From the NCBI RefSeq assembly GCF_030646155.1, contig NZ_JAUTDN010000006.1:1-64000 (forward strand): a stretch of DNA of 64,000 bases, written 5' to 3'. A model generated the notes under the pieces. That model saw only the letters and a program-made list of their open reading frames with translations. It did no database searches and was not told the DNA's origin. The translations under genes were made by a program, and so were the position numbers. This DNA comes from Conexibacter sp. CPCC 205762. Lineage in GTDB: Bacteria > Actinomycetota > Thermoleophilia > Solirubrobacterales > Solirubrobacteraceae. Positions 16,792 through 25,021 of this stretch are shown one piece after another; the stretch's first letter is position 1, and each line of letters opens with the position of its first letter.

Positions 16792-18101
16792 GCGACACGC
16801 TGCAGCCCGCGAGCGCCGCCGCCGCAAGCGACGTCGCCGCGTCCGCGACGAGCGAGTCGCGTCCGCCCGCCGCCGTCATCGCGACCGCGGAGGAGGCGCT
16901 CGCCACCACCCGCGCGCTCGCGGCCGAGTTCGCCGTCGACGCGACCGCGCGCGACCTCCAACGGCGCCTCCCGCGCGCCGAGCTGGACCGCGTCAGCGCG
17001 GCCGGCATCACCGCGATCACCGTCCCGGCCGAGCACGGCGGCGCCGACGTGCCGACGCGCGTGCTCGGCGAGGTGATCGCGACGCTCGCCGCCGCCGACG
17101 CCAGCATCGGCCAGATCCCGCAGAACCACTTCTTCTTCGTCGAGGTGCTGCGGCAGAACGGCACGCCCGAGCAGCAGCAGCGGTTCTTCGCCGAGGTGCT
17201 CGCCGGCAAGCGCTTCGGCAACGCGCTCGCCGAGCCGGGCGCGACCCACGCGCTGGAGTTCAGAACGACGATCCGCCCCGACGGCGACGGCTGGTTCCGG
17301 CTCGACGGCGCGAAGTACTACTCGACCGGCGCGCTGCTGGCCGACTGGGTGCCGGTCTACGCCGTCGACGAGCAGGGCCGCGTCAACGCCGCCTACGTCG
17401 AGGCCGGCGCCGACGGGCTGGAGATCGTCGACGACTGGGAGGGCGTCGGCCAGCGCACGACCGCCAGCGGCACCGTACGGCTGAACGGCGTCCGCATCCC
17501 CGCCGACCAGGTCGTGCCGCACTGGAAGACGTTCGAGAAGACCGAGGCGTTCGGCGCCTACGGCCAGTTCCTGCACGCGGCGATAGACACCGGCATCGCG
17601 ATCGGAGCGCTCGACGCCGCGCGCGAGTTCGTGCAGACGAAGGCGCGGCCGTGGGCCGAGGCGGGCGTCGCGCGCGCGGCCGAGGAGCCGCTCGTGATCA
17701 ACCAGTTCGGCGAGCTGGCGCTGCGCGTCCGCGCCGCCCGCGCGCTGCTGCGCGAGGCGGCCGAGGCGCTCGACGCCGCGCGCGCCGCGATCGCGGCGCA
17801 GGCGTCTGACACGCCCGCGCCCGCGCCCGCCGCCGGCGCCGCCGACGCCGAAGCGCTGGCCGCGGAAGCCTCCGCCGCCGTCGCGGCCGCGCGGGCGCAG
17901 GCGGACATCAGCGCCGTCTCCGTCGCGAGCGACTTCCTCGCGCTCGGCGGCGCCCGCGCCGCCTCCACCAGAGGCGGCCTGGACCGCTTCTGGCGCGACG
18001 CGCGCACGCACACGCTGCACGACCCGCGCCGCTGGAAGCTGCAGCACCTCGGCAACTACGAGCTGAACGGCGTCGCCCCGCCGCGCAGCGGAATCGTCTG
18101 A
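16788..18101 (+). CDS. sfnB: SfnB-family flavin-dependent oxidoreductase
   Basis: 437 residues from ATG 16788, overlapping the SsuD-like stop by 4 bases. It shares the SfnB blocks with the gene at 13606: ITVPAEHGGAD, IPQNHFFF, YYSTGALLADW, GVGQRTTASGTVRL and the terminal RDARTHTLHDPRRWK. About 30 Ala-rich residues precede the domain, and an Ala/Pro insertion lies near residues 340-365. Likely a reduced-flavin-dependent enzyme of organosulfur breakdown. The in-frame sequence before 16788 lies inside the SsuD-like gene and is not part of this protein. Confidence 0.85.
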   Translation: MSDTLQPASAAAASDVAASATSESRPPAAVIATAEEALATTRALAAEFAVDATARDLQRRLPRAELDRVSAAGITAITVPAEHGGADVPTRVLGEVIATLAAADASIGQIPQNHFFFVEVLRQNGTPEQQQRFFAEVLAGKRFGNALAEPGATHALEFRTTIRPDGDGWFRLDGAKYYSTGALLADWVPVYAVDEQGRVNAAYVEAGADGLEIVDDWEGVGQRTTASGTVRLNGVRIPADQVVPHWKTFEKTEAFGAYGQFLHAAIDTGIAIGALDAAREFVQTKARPWAEAGVARAAEEPLVINQFGELALRVRAARALLREAAEALDAARAAIAAQASDTPAPAPAAGAADAEALAAEASAAVAAARAQADISAVSVASDFLALGGARAASTRGGLDRFWRDARTHTLHDPRRWKLQHLGNYELNGVAPPRSGIV

Positions 18102-18111
18102 GAGCACGACC

Positions 18112-19317
18112 GTGACATCGACCACGCCGAGCGGCACGACGCCGCGCACCCACGACGACTGGCTCGCGACCGCCCGCACGGTCGCCGCCGAGCTGGCGAG
18201 CGACGCGCTCGAACGCGACCGCGCGAACACGCTCCCGCACGCGCAGATCGACCTGTTCCGCAGCAGCGGGCTGCTGAGCCTGCTGGTCCCCGCCGAGCAG
18301 GACGGGGGCGGCGGTGACTGGCGCACCGCCTACCAGGTGATCCGCGAGATCGCGGCCGGCGACGGCTCGCTCGGGCAGCTGATCGGCTACCACTTCCAGA
18401 TCTCCTGGAACGCGGGCTTCTTCGCGAACTGGGAGCTGCTGGCCGAGCTGAGCCGCGAGGGCGCGGCGCAGGGCTGGTTCTGGGGCGGCGCCTTCAACCC
18501 GCGCGACGCCGACCTGAAGCTGACCCGCACGAGCGGCGGGTATCGCCTCGACGGCCGCAAGAGCTTCGCGACCGGCGCCCGCGTCGCCGACCGCATCGGC
18601 GCCTCGGCGATCGACGCCGACACGGGCGAGCCGCGCTTCATCGTGCTCGACCCGGCGCAGCCCGGCGTCCGCTTCGGCGACGACTGGGACAACCTCGGCC
18701 AGCGGCTGACGGCCAGCGGCAGCGTCAGCTTCGACGACGTGAAGGTCGCGCCCGAAGGCGTCGTCGCGTCGCTCGCGCCGGAGGCGCTGGCGCCCTTCGG
18801 CACGCTCGTCACGCCGGCGATCCAGCTCGTCTTCATCCAGTTCTACATCGGCATCGCCGAGGGGGCGCTGGCGCGGGCGCGCGAGTACACGCTCGCGAGA
18901 ACGCGGCCGTGGCTGCTGAGCGGCGTCGACGCGGCCGCCGAGGACCCGTACATCCTCCAGACGTACGGCGAGCTGGTCGCCCACCTGAAGGCGGCCAGAG
19001 CGCTCGCCGACGAGGGGATCGAGGCGCTCGCGCAGACGATCGAGGCCGGGCCGGACGCGCTCACGTGGGAGGGGCGCGGCGAGCTGGCGGAGCTGGTCGC
19101 GGCGGCGAAGGTCGTCGCCACGAGAGCGTCGCTGGAGGCGACCTCACGCATCTTCGAGCTGACCGGCGCGCGTGCGACGAGCAACGCCGTCGGGCTCGAC
19201 ATCCACTGGCGCAACGTGCGGACGCACACCCTGCATGACCCCGTTGCCTACAAGCAGCGGGAAGTGGGGGCTCACTTCCTGACCGGTGAGCACCCGCCGT
19301 TCACCCTCTACACCTGA
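18112..19317 (+). CDS. DszC-like flavin monooxygenase (acyl-CoA dehydrogenase fold)
   Basis: 401 residues, acyl-CoA dehydrogenase fold of the dibenzothiophene-monooxygenase group. Blocks: LLVPAEQDGGGG, GDGSLGQLIGYHF, the WFWGGAFNPRD loop, GRKSFATGA, NLGQRLTASGSVSFDDV and the terminal NVRTHTLHDPVAYK. DszC-type enzymes oxidise sulfur in organosulfur compounds with FMNH2. GTG 18112 lies 10 bases after the SfnB stop. It is more diverged from the two SfnB genes than they are from each other and probably acts on a different intermediate. Substrate unknown. Confidence 0.85.
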   Translation: MTSTTPSGTTPRTHDDWLATARTVAAELASDALERDRANTLPHAQIDLFRSSGLLSLLVPAEQDGGGGDWRTAYQVIREIAAGDGSLGQLIGYHFQISWNAGFFANWELLAELSREGAAQGWFWGGAFNPRDADLKLTRTSGGYRLDGRKSFATGARVADRIGASAIDADTGEPRFIVLDPAQPGVRFGDDWDNLGQRLTASGSVSFDDVKVAPEGVVASLAPEALAPFGTLVTPAIQLVFIQFYIGIAEGALARAREYTLARTRPWLLSGVDAAAEDPYILQTYGELVAHLKAARALADEGIEALAQTIEAGPDALTWEGRGELAELVAAAKVVATRASLEATSRIFELTGARATSNAVGLDIHWRNVRTHTLHDPVAYKQREVGAHFLTGEHPPFTLYT

Positions 19318-19338
19318 CCACCGGGGACCAGACGACCA

Positions 19339-20670
19339 ATGACCACCTCCCGCCGGGACTTCCTGCGCGGCGGCGTCGCCTTCGGCGCCGCCTTCGCGAC
19401 CCTGCCGCTGCTGTCGGCCTGCGGCAGCGACGACGCCGGGGCGGCGCTCGACCCGTCAAAGAGCGCGACCGACCTCGACGGCGTGAAGCTGAAGGTGCTC
19501 GTCAACCAGCCGAACCTCGGCGCTTGGAGAATCGCCGCCAGACTGTTCGAGCAGGAGACCGGCGCGACCGTCGAGCTGACGCCGATCCCGTACGACAAGC
19601 TGACCTCGAACGCGATCCGCGACGTGCAGTCGGGCGCCGGCGAGTTCGACGTCTTCCAGTACTGGTACGTCGGCCTCGGCGACCTCGTCGACGCGGGCGC
19701 GCTGGAGAACCTGACCGACTTCATCGACGAGCGCAGAGCGGAGATCAGACCGGAGGACTTCCTCCCGTCGATCTACGACCCGTACACGCTGATCGACGAC
19801 AGACGCTGGGGCCTCCCGTTCGACGGCGACACCTTCCTGCTGTTCTACAACCAGGAGCTGTTCGACAGATTCGGCGTTCAGCCGCCGCAGACGTGGGAGC
19901 AGTACGCCGACGTCACCAGAACGATCACCGGCAGAGGCGGCGGCAACGTCTACGGCGCGGCCGTGATGGGCCAGCAGGTGCCGATCATCCTCGGCTGCAC
20001 CTTTGCCGACCGGCTCGTCGGCTTCGGCGGCAGATTCCTCGACGACAGCGGCAAGCCGGCGCTCACCTCGCCGGAGGCGGTCGCCGCCGCCGAGGCGCTG
20101 TTCGCCGTCTCGCCCGACGCGCTGCCGACGCCGCTGCAGACCGGCTTCGACCAGGCGATACCGGCCTTCCTCTCCGGCAGAGCCGCGATGATGGAGTTCT
20201 GGACCGACCTGTCGGTGATGGCCTCCAACCCGGAGCAGTCGAGAATCGTCGACAGCTGGAGACCGATACAGCTCCCCGTCGGCGGCTCCAACACGACCCA
20301 CGGCACCTCGCTCAACGCCGGTTTCGGCGCCGCCGTCTCGACGCTCTCCAAGCACAAGGAGGCGGCCGCGGCACTGGTCCAGTTCCAGGCCTCGCCGAGA
20401 TCGCAGGAGACGGTGATCGGCAACTTCGGCACCGGCGCCGACCCGATCCGCAGATCGACCTTCGCCGCGCCTGAGTTCAGAAGAACGTTCGGGCAGGCGG
20501 CCGGCGACGTGCAGGCCGGCCTCAGCGGCCAGCCGCTGGTGTGGCCCAACTCCGTCGGCGCGGTCGACCGGCTGCAGACGCTGGTCGACGAGCTGGCGCT
20601 CGGGATCCAGGGCAAGCAGAGCGCCAGAGAGGCGCTGCAGAAGGCCCAGGACGCGTGGGAGCGGGGGTGA
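19339..20670 (+). CDS. ABC importer substrate-binding lipoprotein (family 1, sugar-type)
   Basis: 443 residues. The N-terminus has a twin-arginine motif (SRRDFL) and a lipobox ending LLSAC at ~28, so it is probably Tat-exported and lipid-anchored. The mature part is an extracellular solute-binding protein of family 1 (CUT1-like), with the LYYNQELFDRFGVQPP-type segment near residue 170 and a late GGSNTTHGTS block. Such proteins usually bind sugars or glycosides, which is unexpected in a sulfur cluster. AGA is frequent. The GTG of the first permease overlaps its stop by 4 bases. Confidence 0.9.
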   Translation: MTTSRRDFLRGGVAFGAAFATLPLLSACGSDDAGAALDPSKSATDLDGVKLKVLVNQPNLGAWRIAARLFEQETGATVELTPIPYDKLTSNAIRDVQSGAGEFDVFQYWYVGLGDLVDAGALENLTDFIDERRAEIRPEDFLPSIYDPYTLIDDRRWGLPFDGDTFLLFYNQELFDRFGVQPPQTWEQYADVTRTITGRGGGNVYGAAVMGQQVPIILGCTFADRLVGFGGRFLDDSGKPALTSPEAVAAAEALFAVSPDALPTPLQTGFDQAIPAFLSGRAAMMEFWTDLSVMASNPEQSRIVDSWRPIQLPVGGSNTTHGTSLNAGFGAAVSTLSKHKEAAAALVQFQASPRSQETVIGNFGTGADPIRRSTFAAPEFRRTFGQAAGDVQAGLSGQPLVWPNSVGAVDRLQTLVDELALGIQGKQSAREALQKAQDAWERG

Positions 20671-21530
20671 GGAAGACGCCGGCCAGCCTCAGCTGGCCGT
20701 TGATCGGGGCGCTGCTGCTGTTCAGCGCCTTCCCGTTCGCGTACCTGATCGGTCTGTCGCTGACCGACTCGACGCTGGCGAGACCGCTGAACGGCTTCAG
20801 CGGTCTCGACAACTACGCCGACGCGCTCGCCTCGACGGCCTTCAAGAGCTCGTTGTGGCGCTCGGCGCTGTTCGCCGTCGGCGCGGCGCTGCTGCAGCTC
20901 GCGCTCGGCACCGCGCTGGCGCTGCTGCTGGCGATCCGCGGGCGCCGGCTCGGCTGGCTCGGCGTCGCGCTGCTGCTGCCGCTGGTGACGCCGCCGGTGA
21001 TGGTCGGCGTCGCCTGGAAGCTGCTGCTGGCGCCGGTCGGCGGAGCGCTGCCGGAGATCGCCGACACGCTCGGGTCCAGCGGCTTCAACCCGCTCGGCTC
21101 CTCTCTCGGTGCCTTCGTCAGCCTGCTCGCGATCGACACCTGGCAGTGGACGCCGTTCGTGACGCTGCTGCTGTACGCGGCGCTGCTGGGCGTGCCGCGC
21201 GAGCTGCTCGACGCGGCGCGGATCGACGGCGCGAGCACGCGCCAGCTGCTGCGCCACGTGATCCTGCCGCTGATCGCCGGGACGCTCGTCGCCGTCTTCC
21301 TGCTGCGGCTGGTGATCGCGTTCAAGGTCTTCGACATCGTCTACGTCGTCACCTCGGGCGGGCCCGGCTTCGCGACGACGCTGTCGGCGTTCGACATCTA
21401 CCGCACCGGCCTGCAGGACTTCCAGGTCGGCGAGGCGGCGGCCGCGACGGTCGTCTTCTCGCTGCTGGTCGGGATCTTCGTGACGGTCGTCTCGCGGCTG
21501 CACAAGCGGGTGCGGGAGGTGGCGCCGTGA
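20667..21530 (+). CDS. ABC importer permease 1 (sugar-type, MalF-like)
   Basis: 287 residues with about six transmembrane helices, first at ~9-30. The EAA loop is present as ELLDAARIDGASTRQLLRHVILP (~180-205), the contact site for the ATPase. GTG 20667 overlaps the binding-protein stop; the next permease's GTG overlaps its own stop. The MalF-type partner of the downstream MalG-like protein. No ATP-binding gene lies in the cluster, so a shared MsiK-like ATPase encoded elsewhere probably serves it. Confidence 0.9.
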   Translation: MRKTPASLSWPLIGALLLFSAFPFAYLIGLSLTDSTLARPLNGFSGLDNYADALASTAFKSSLWRSALFAVGAALLQLALGTALALLLAIRGRRLGWLGVALLLPLVTPPVMVGVAWKLLLAPVGGALPEIADTLGSSGFNPLGSSLGAFVSLLAIDTWQWTPFVTLLLYAALLGVPRELLDAARIDGASTRQLLRHVILPLIAGTLVAVFLLRLVIAFKVFDIVYVVTSGGPGFATTLSAFDIYRTGLQDFQVGEAAAATVVFSLLVGIFVTVVSRLHKRVREVAP

Positions 21531-22339
21531 TCGCCAGACCGCGCCGCTGGGCGACCGCCGTCGTGACGGTCGCGATCGCGCTCGCCTCGCTGCCGCTGCT
21601 CTACCTCGCGACGCTGTCGGTGCGCTCGCGCGACGACGTGCTGTCGGGCTCGCTGCTGCCGTCGAAGCTGTACTGGGACAACTGGCCCGACACGTTCGAC
21701 GCGATCGACCTGACGCGCTTCCTCGTCAACTCGTGGATCGTCGCGCTGCTCGCGGTCGTGCTGACGATGGCGCTGGCGTTGCCGGGCGCGTACTACGTCG
21801 CGCGCGCCGGTCGTGCCGGCGACCGGCTCGCCGCGATCACGATGGCGAGCTACTGCGCGCCGCCGGTCGTCGCGGTGCTGCCGCTGTTCTTCATGCTGCG
21901 CTGGGCCGGGCTCAACAACACGCTGCCGGGCCTCGCGCTCGTCGTCGGGCTCGCCAACCTGCCCGTCGCCGTCTGGCTGCTCGACGGCTTCCTGCGGCGC
22001 GTCCCGCGCGAGATCGAGGAGGCGGCGTGGCTCGACGGCCTCGGCCACTGGGCGACGCTGCGGCGGATCGTGATCCCGCTCGCCTCGCCCGGGATCGTCG
22101 CCGCCGCGCTGATCTGCTTCTTCCTCTCCTACAACGAGCTGCTGTTCGCGATCAGCTTCCAGCAGCAGCAGAGCACCCAGACGCTCCCCGTCGCGCTGTC
22201 GCTGTTCCAGGGCGACCGCAACATCGAGTTCGGCCAGCAGGCGGTCGCCTCGCTCGTCGGCATCGTCCCCGTGTACCTGATCGCGGTGCTCGCGCAGCGC
22301 CGGCTCGTCGCCGGGCTGGTCGCGGGCGCCGTGAAGTGA
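21527..22339 (+). CDS. ABC importer permease 2 (sugar-type, MalG-like)
   Basis: 270 residues, six predicted helices. The EAA loop reads EIEEAAWLDGLGHWATLRRIVIP (~160-185). The SYNELLFAISF segment near residue 210 is typical of MalG-type proteins. GTG 21527 overlaps permease 1 by 4 bases. Pairs with permease 1 to form the channel for the family 1 binding protein. Confidence 0.9.
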   Translation: MIARPRRWATAVVTVAIALASLPLLYLATLSVRSRDDVLSGSLLPSKLYWDNWPDTFDAIDLTRFLVNSWIVALLAVVLTMALALPGAYYVARAGRAGDRLAAITMASYCAPPVVAVLPLFFMLRWAGLNNTLPGLALVVGLANLPVAVWLLDGFLRRVPREIEEAAWLDGLGHWATLRRIVIPLASPGIVAAALICFFLSYNELLFAISFQQQQSTQTLPVALSLFQGDRNIEFGQQAVASLVGIVPVYLIAVLAQRRLVAGLVAGAVK

Positions 22340-22355
22340 CCCCAGGAGCCTCGTG

Positions 22356-23792
22356 ATGTCCTCCGCCAAGCGGATCTACCTGAACGCGTTCGAGATGGCC
22401 TGCGTCGGCCACCAGGCGCCCGGCCTCTGGCGCCACCCCGACGACCAGGCCCACCGCTACACGCAGCTCTCCTACTGGACCGAGCTGGCGAGGCTGCTCG
22501 ACCGCGGCGGCTTCGACGCGCTCTTCCTCGCCGACGTGCTCGGCGTCTACGACGTCTACGAGGGCTCGCACGCGGCGGCGGTGCGCGAGGCGACGCAGGT
22601 GCCGCTGCTGGACCCGCTGCCGCTGGTCGGCGCGATGGCGGCGGTGACCGAGCGGCTCGGCTTCGGCGTCACCGTCTCGCTGACGTACGAGCAGCCGTAT
22701 GCGCTCGCGCGCCGCCTCACGACGCTCGACCACCTGACCGGCGGCCGCGTCGCCTGGAACGTCGTCACCTCCTACCTGGAGAGCGCCGCCCGCAACCTCG
22801 GCTTCGACGCGCAGCGCAAGCACGACGACCGCTACGACGTCGGCGACGAGTTCCTCGACGTCGTCTACCAGCTGTGGGAGTACTCGTGGGACGACGACGC
22901 GGTCGTGCGCGACGCCGCGCGCGGAGTCTTCACGGACCCGGACAAGGTGCGCCCGATCGATCACCACGGCAGGTACTACGACGTGCCGGGGATCTTCCTG
23001 TCGGAGCCCTCGCCGCAGCGGACGCCGGTGATCTTCCAGGCCGGCGCCTCGACGCGCGGGCGGGCGTTCGCGGCCAAGCACGGGGAGGCGATCTTCATCA
23101 ACGCGGTCGACGTCGCGGCGACGAGACGGCTCGTCGACGACATCCGCGCGAGAGTGGCGGAGGGCGGGCGCGACCCGGCGTCGGTGAAGATCTTCATCCT
23201 GCTGACGGCGATCGCGGGGGAGACCGACGCGGAGGCCGAGGCGAAGCTGGCGGACTACTACGCGCACGCCTCGATCGACGGCGCGCTGGCGCTGTACGGC
23301 GGCTGGAGCGGGCTCGACCTCTCCGGCCACGATCCCGACACGCCGCTCGCCTACCAGGACACCGACGCCGCCCGCTCGGCGCTGGAGATCTTCACGAAGG
23401 CCGACCCGACGCGCACCTGGACGCCGCGCGAGGTCGCCAGATACCTGACGCTCGGCGGCATCGGCCCCGTCGTCGCCGGCTCGCCGACGACGATCGCCGA
23501 CGAGCTGGAGCGGTGGGTCGACGCGTCCGGCGTCGACGGCTTCAACCTCGCCTACGCGGTCGCGCCGGGGACGTTCGAGGACTTCGTCGCGCTGGTCGTG
23601 CCGGAGCTGCGGCGGCGCGGGCGGATCCCCGACGCGGAGGACGCCGGCGCGGCGCTGTCGCTGCGCGAGCGCCTGACCGGCTCCGGCCCGCACGTCGCCG
23701 ACGGCCACCCGGCGGCGGTGCACCGGGCGCGGCGGCTGGCGGCGGGCGGCGCGCCCACCGCGGCCGCGCCGAGCGCGGAGGCGGCCGCGTAG
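22356..23792 (+). CDS. LLM-class flavin monooxygenase, DszA/NtaA-like
   Basis: 478 residues of the NtaA/SnaA/DszA(SoxA) luciferase-like family. Signature blocks: LNAFEMACVGHQAPGLWRHP at the start, FDALFLADVLGVYD (~70), the RRLTTLDHLTGGRVAWNVVTS region (~125) and FQAGASTRGRAFAAKHGEAIF (~225). DszA splits the C-S bond of dibenzothiophene sulfone with FMNH2; NtaA acts on nitrilotriacetate. ATG 22356 has AGGAG 7 bases upstream; GTG 22353 is less well spaced. Its place behind the importer and a DszC-like enzyme supports C-S bond cleavage of an imported organosulfur compound. Confidence 0.9.
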   Translation: MSSAKRIYLNAFEMACVGHQAPGLWRHPDDQAHRYTQLSYWTELARLLDRGGFDALFLADVLGVYDVYEGSHAAAVREATQVPLLDPLPLVGAMAAVTERLGFGVTVSLTYEQPYALARRLTTLDHLTGGRVAWNVVTSYLESAARNLGFDAQRKHDDRYDVGDEFLDVVYQLWEYSWDDDAVVRDAARGVFTDPDKVRPIDHHGRYYDVPGIFLSEPSPQRTPVIFQAGASTRGRAFAAKHGEAIFINAVDVAATRRLVDDIRARVAEGGRDPASVKIFILLTAIAGETDAEAEAKLADYYAHASIDGALALYGGWSGLDLSGHDPDTPLAYQDTDAARSALEIFTKADPTRTWTPREVARYLTLGGIGPVVAGSPTTIADELERWVDASGVDGFNLAYAVAPGTFEDFVALVVPELRRRGRIPDAEDAGAALSLRERLTGSGPHVADGHPAAVHRARRLAAGGAPTAAAPSAEAAA

Positions 23793-23820
23793 AACTCGCC
23801 GCGTGCGCGATGATGCGCCG

Positions 23821-24990
23821 ATGACCGCCGCGGATGCGATCGGCCGCCACGTGCTGGAGCTGGAGACGCCGGCGCTCGTCGTCGACCTCGACCTGCTGGA
23901 GGCCAACATCGCCCGCGCGGCGGCGTACGCGGAGCTGCGCGGGCTGGCGCTGTGGCCGCACCTGAAGACGCACAAGACGGTCGAGGTCGCGGCGCGCCAG
24001 CGGGCGGCGGGGGCGGTTGGCTTCACGGTCGCGAAGTCGCGCGAGGCGGAGCTGTTCGCGGCCGCCGGCTTCGGTCCGCTGCTGCTGCACTACCCGGCGT
24101 GGGGCGAGGAGAAGTGGCGGCGGCTGGCGGAGGTCGCCGGCCAGGTCCCGCTGACGGTCGCGCTCGACGGGCTCGGCGCGGCCGAGGGTCTGGCCCGCGC
24201 CCTGCGCGCCCGCGGGACGCGCGCCGACGTGCTGGTCGAGCTGGACGCGGGCATGGGCCGGACCGGCGTCGCCGACGCGCACGAGGCGCTCGCGCTGGCG
24301 CAGGCGATCGAGCGGATCGCGGGCGGCGGCGCGGCGGCCGGCGGCGGGCGCGGCGCGACCGGCTCCGGCGCGACCGGCGGCGGCGTGCTGCACGTGGCCG
24401 GCATCTCCTGCTATCCCGGCCACGTCCGCGGCACGCTCGACCAGGTGCGGGCGAGACTGGCCGAGGTCGACGCGCTGCTGTGCGCGACCCGCGATGCCTT
24501 CACCCGCGCGGGCATCGACTGCGCGCGCATCTCCGGCGGCTCGACCGCGACGCTGCAGCTGTCGCACGAGACCTGCATGACCGAGGTCCGCGCCGGCAAC
24601 TACGTCTTCCTCGACCGCAGCGAGGCGCGCGGCGGCTGGAGCGCCGCCGACGCCGCCCTGCGCGTCCACGCCGCGGTCGTCTCGACGGCGGTGCCGGGCC
24701 GGATGGTGCTCGACGCCGGCGCCAAGACGCTCAGCGAGGCCGGCCCGCCCGCGGGCCTGACCGGCTGGGCCCAGGTCGCCACCGCGCCCGGCGCCGAGGT
24801 CGTCGCGCTCAACGAGGAGCACGCCGTCTGCGTCCTCCCGCAGGGCGCCACCGCCCGTGTCGGCGACCGCCACGAGCTGGTCCCCAACCACGCCTGCACC
24901 TGCGCCAACCTCCACCCCTTCCTCTACGCCGCCCGCGGCGGCGTCGTCGAAGAGGTCTGGCCCCTGATCGCCCGCGGCGAGGTGCGGTAG
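23821..24990 (+). CDS. D-threonine aldolase / D-serine dehydratase-like PLP enzyme
   Basis: 389 residues, alanine-racemase-like N-terminal barrel and C-terminal beta domain of the DSD1/D-threonine aldolase family. The PLP lysine lies in WPHLKTHK (~45); a C-terminal NHACTCANLH motif supplies the His and Cys that bind the metal. A Gly/Ala-rich stretch near 165-185 looks like an inserted loop. It probably breaks a D-beta-hydroxy amino acid (D-threonine or similar), but specificity is unknown. ATG 23821 matches the family's start; GTG 23803 is possible. The 28-base gap to the DszA-like gene suggests co-transcription. Tail to tail with the acyl-CoA synthetase. Confidence 0.85.
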   Translation: MTAADAIGRHVLELETPALVVDLDLLEANIARAAAYAELRGLALWPHLKTHKTVEVAARQRAAGAVGFTVAKSREAELFAAAGFGPLLLHYPAWGEEKWRRLAEVAGQVPLTVALDGLGAAEGLARALRARGTRADVLVELDAGMGRTGVADAHEALALAQAIERIAGGGAAAGGGRGATGSGATGGGVLHVAGISCYPGHVRGTLDQVRARLAEVDALLCATRDAFTRAGIDCARISGGSTATLQLSHETCMTEVRAGNYVFLDRSEARGGWSAADAALRVHAAVVSTAVPGRMVLDAGAKTLSEAGPPAGLTGWAQVATAPGAEVVALNEEHAVCVLPQGATARVGDRHELVPNHACTCANLHPFLYAARGGVVEEVWPLIARGEVR

Positions 24991-25021
24991 CCCGCTGGCG
25001 GGCGCTCGCACGCGTGATCGC

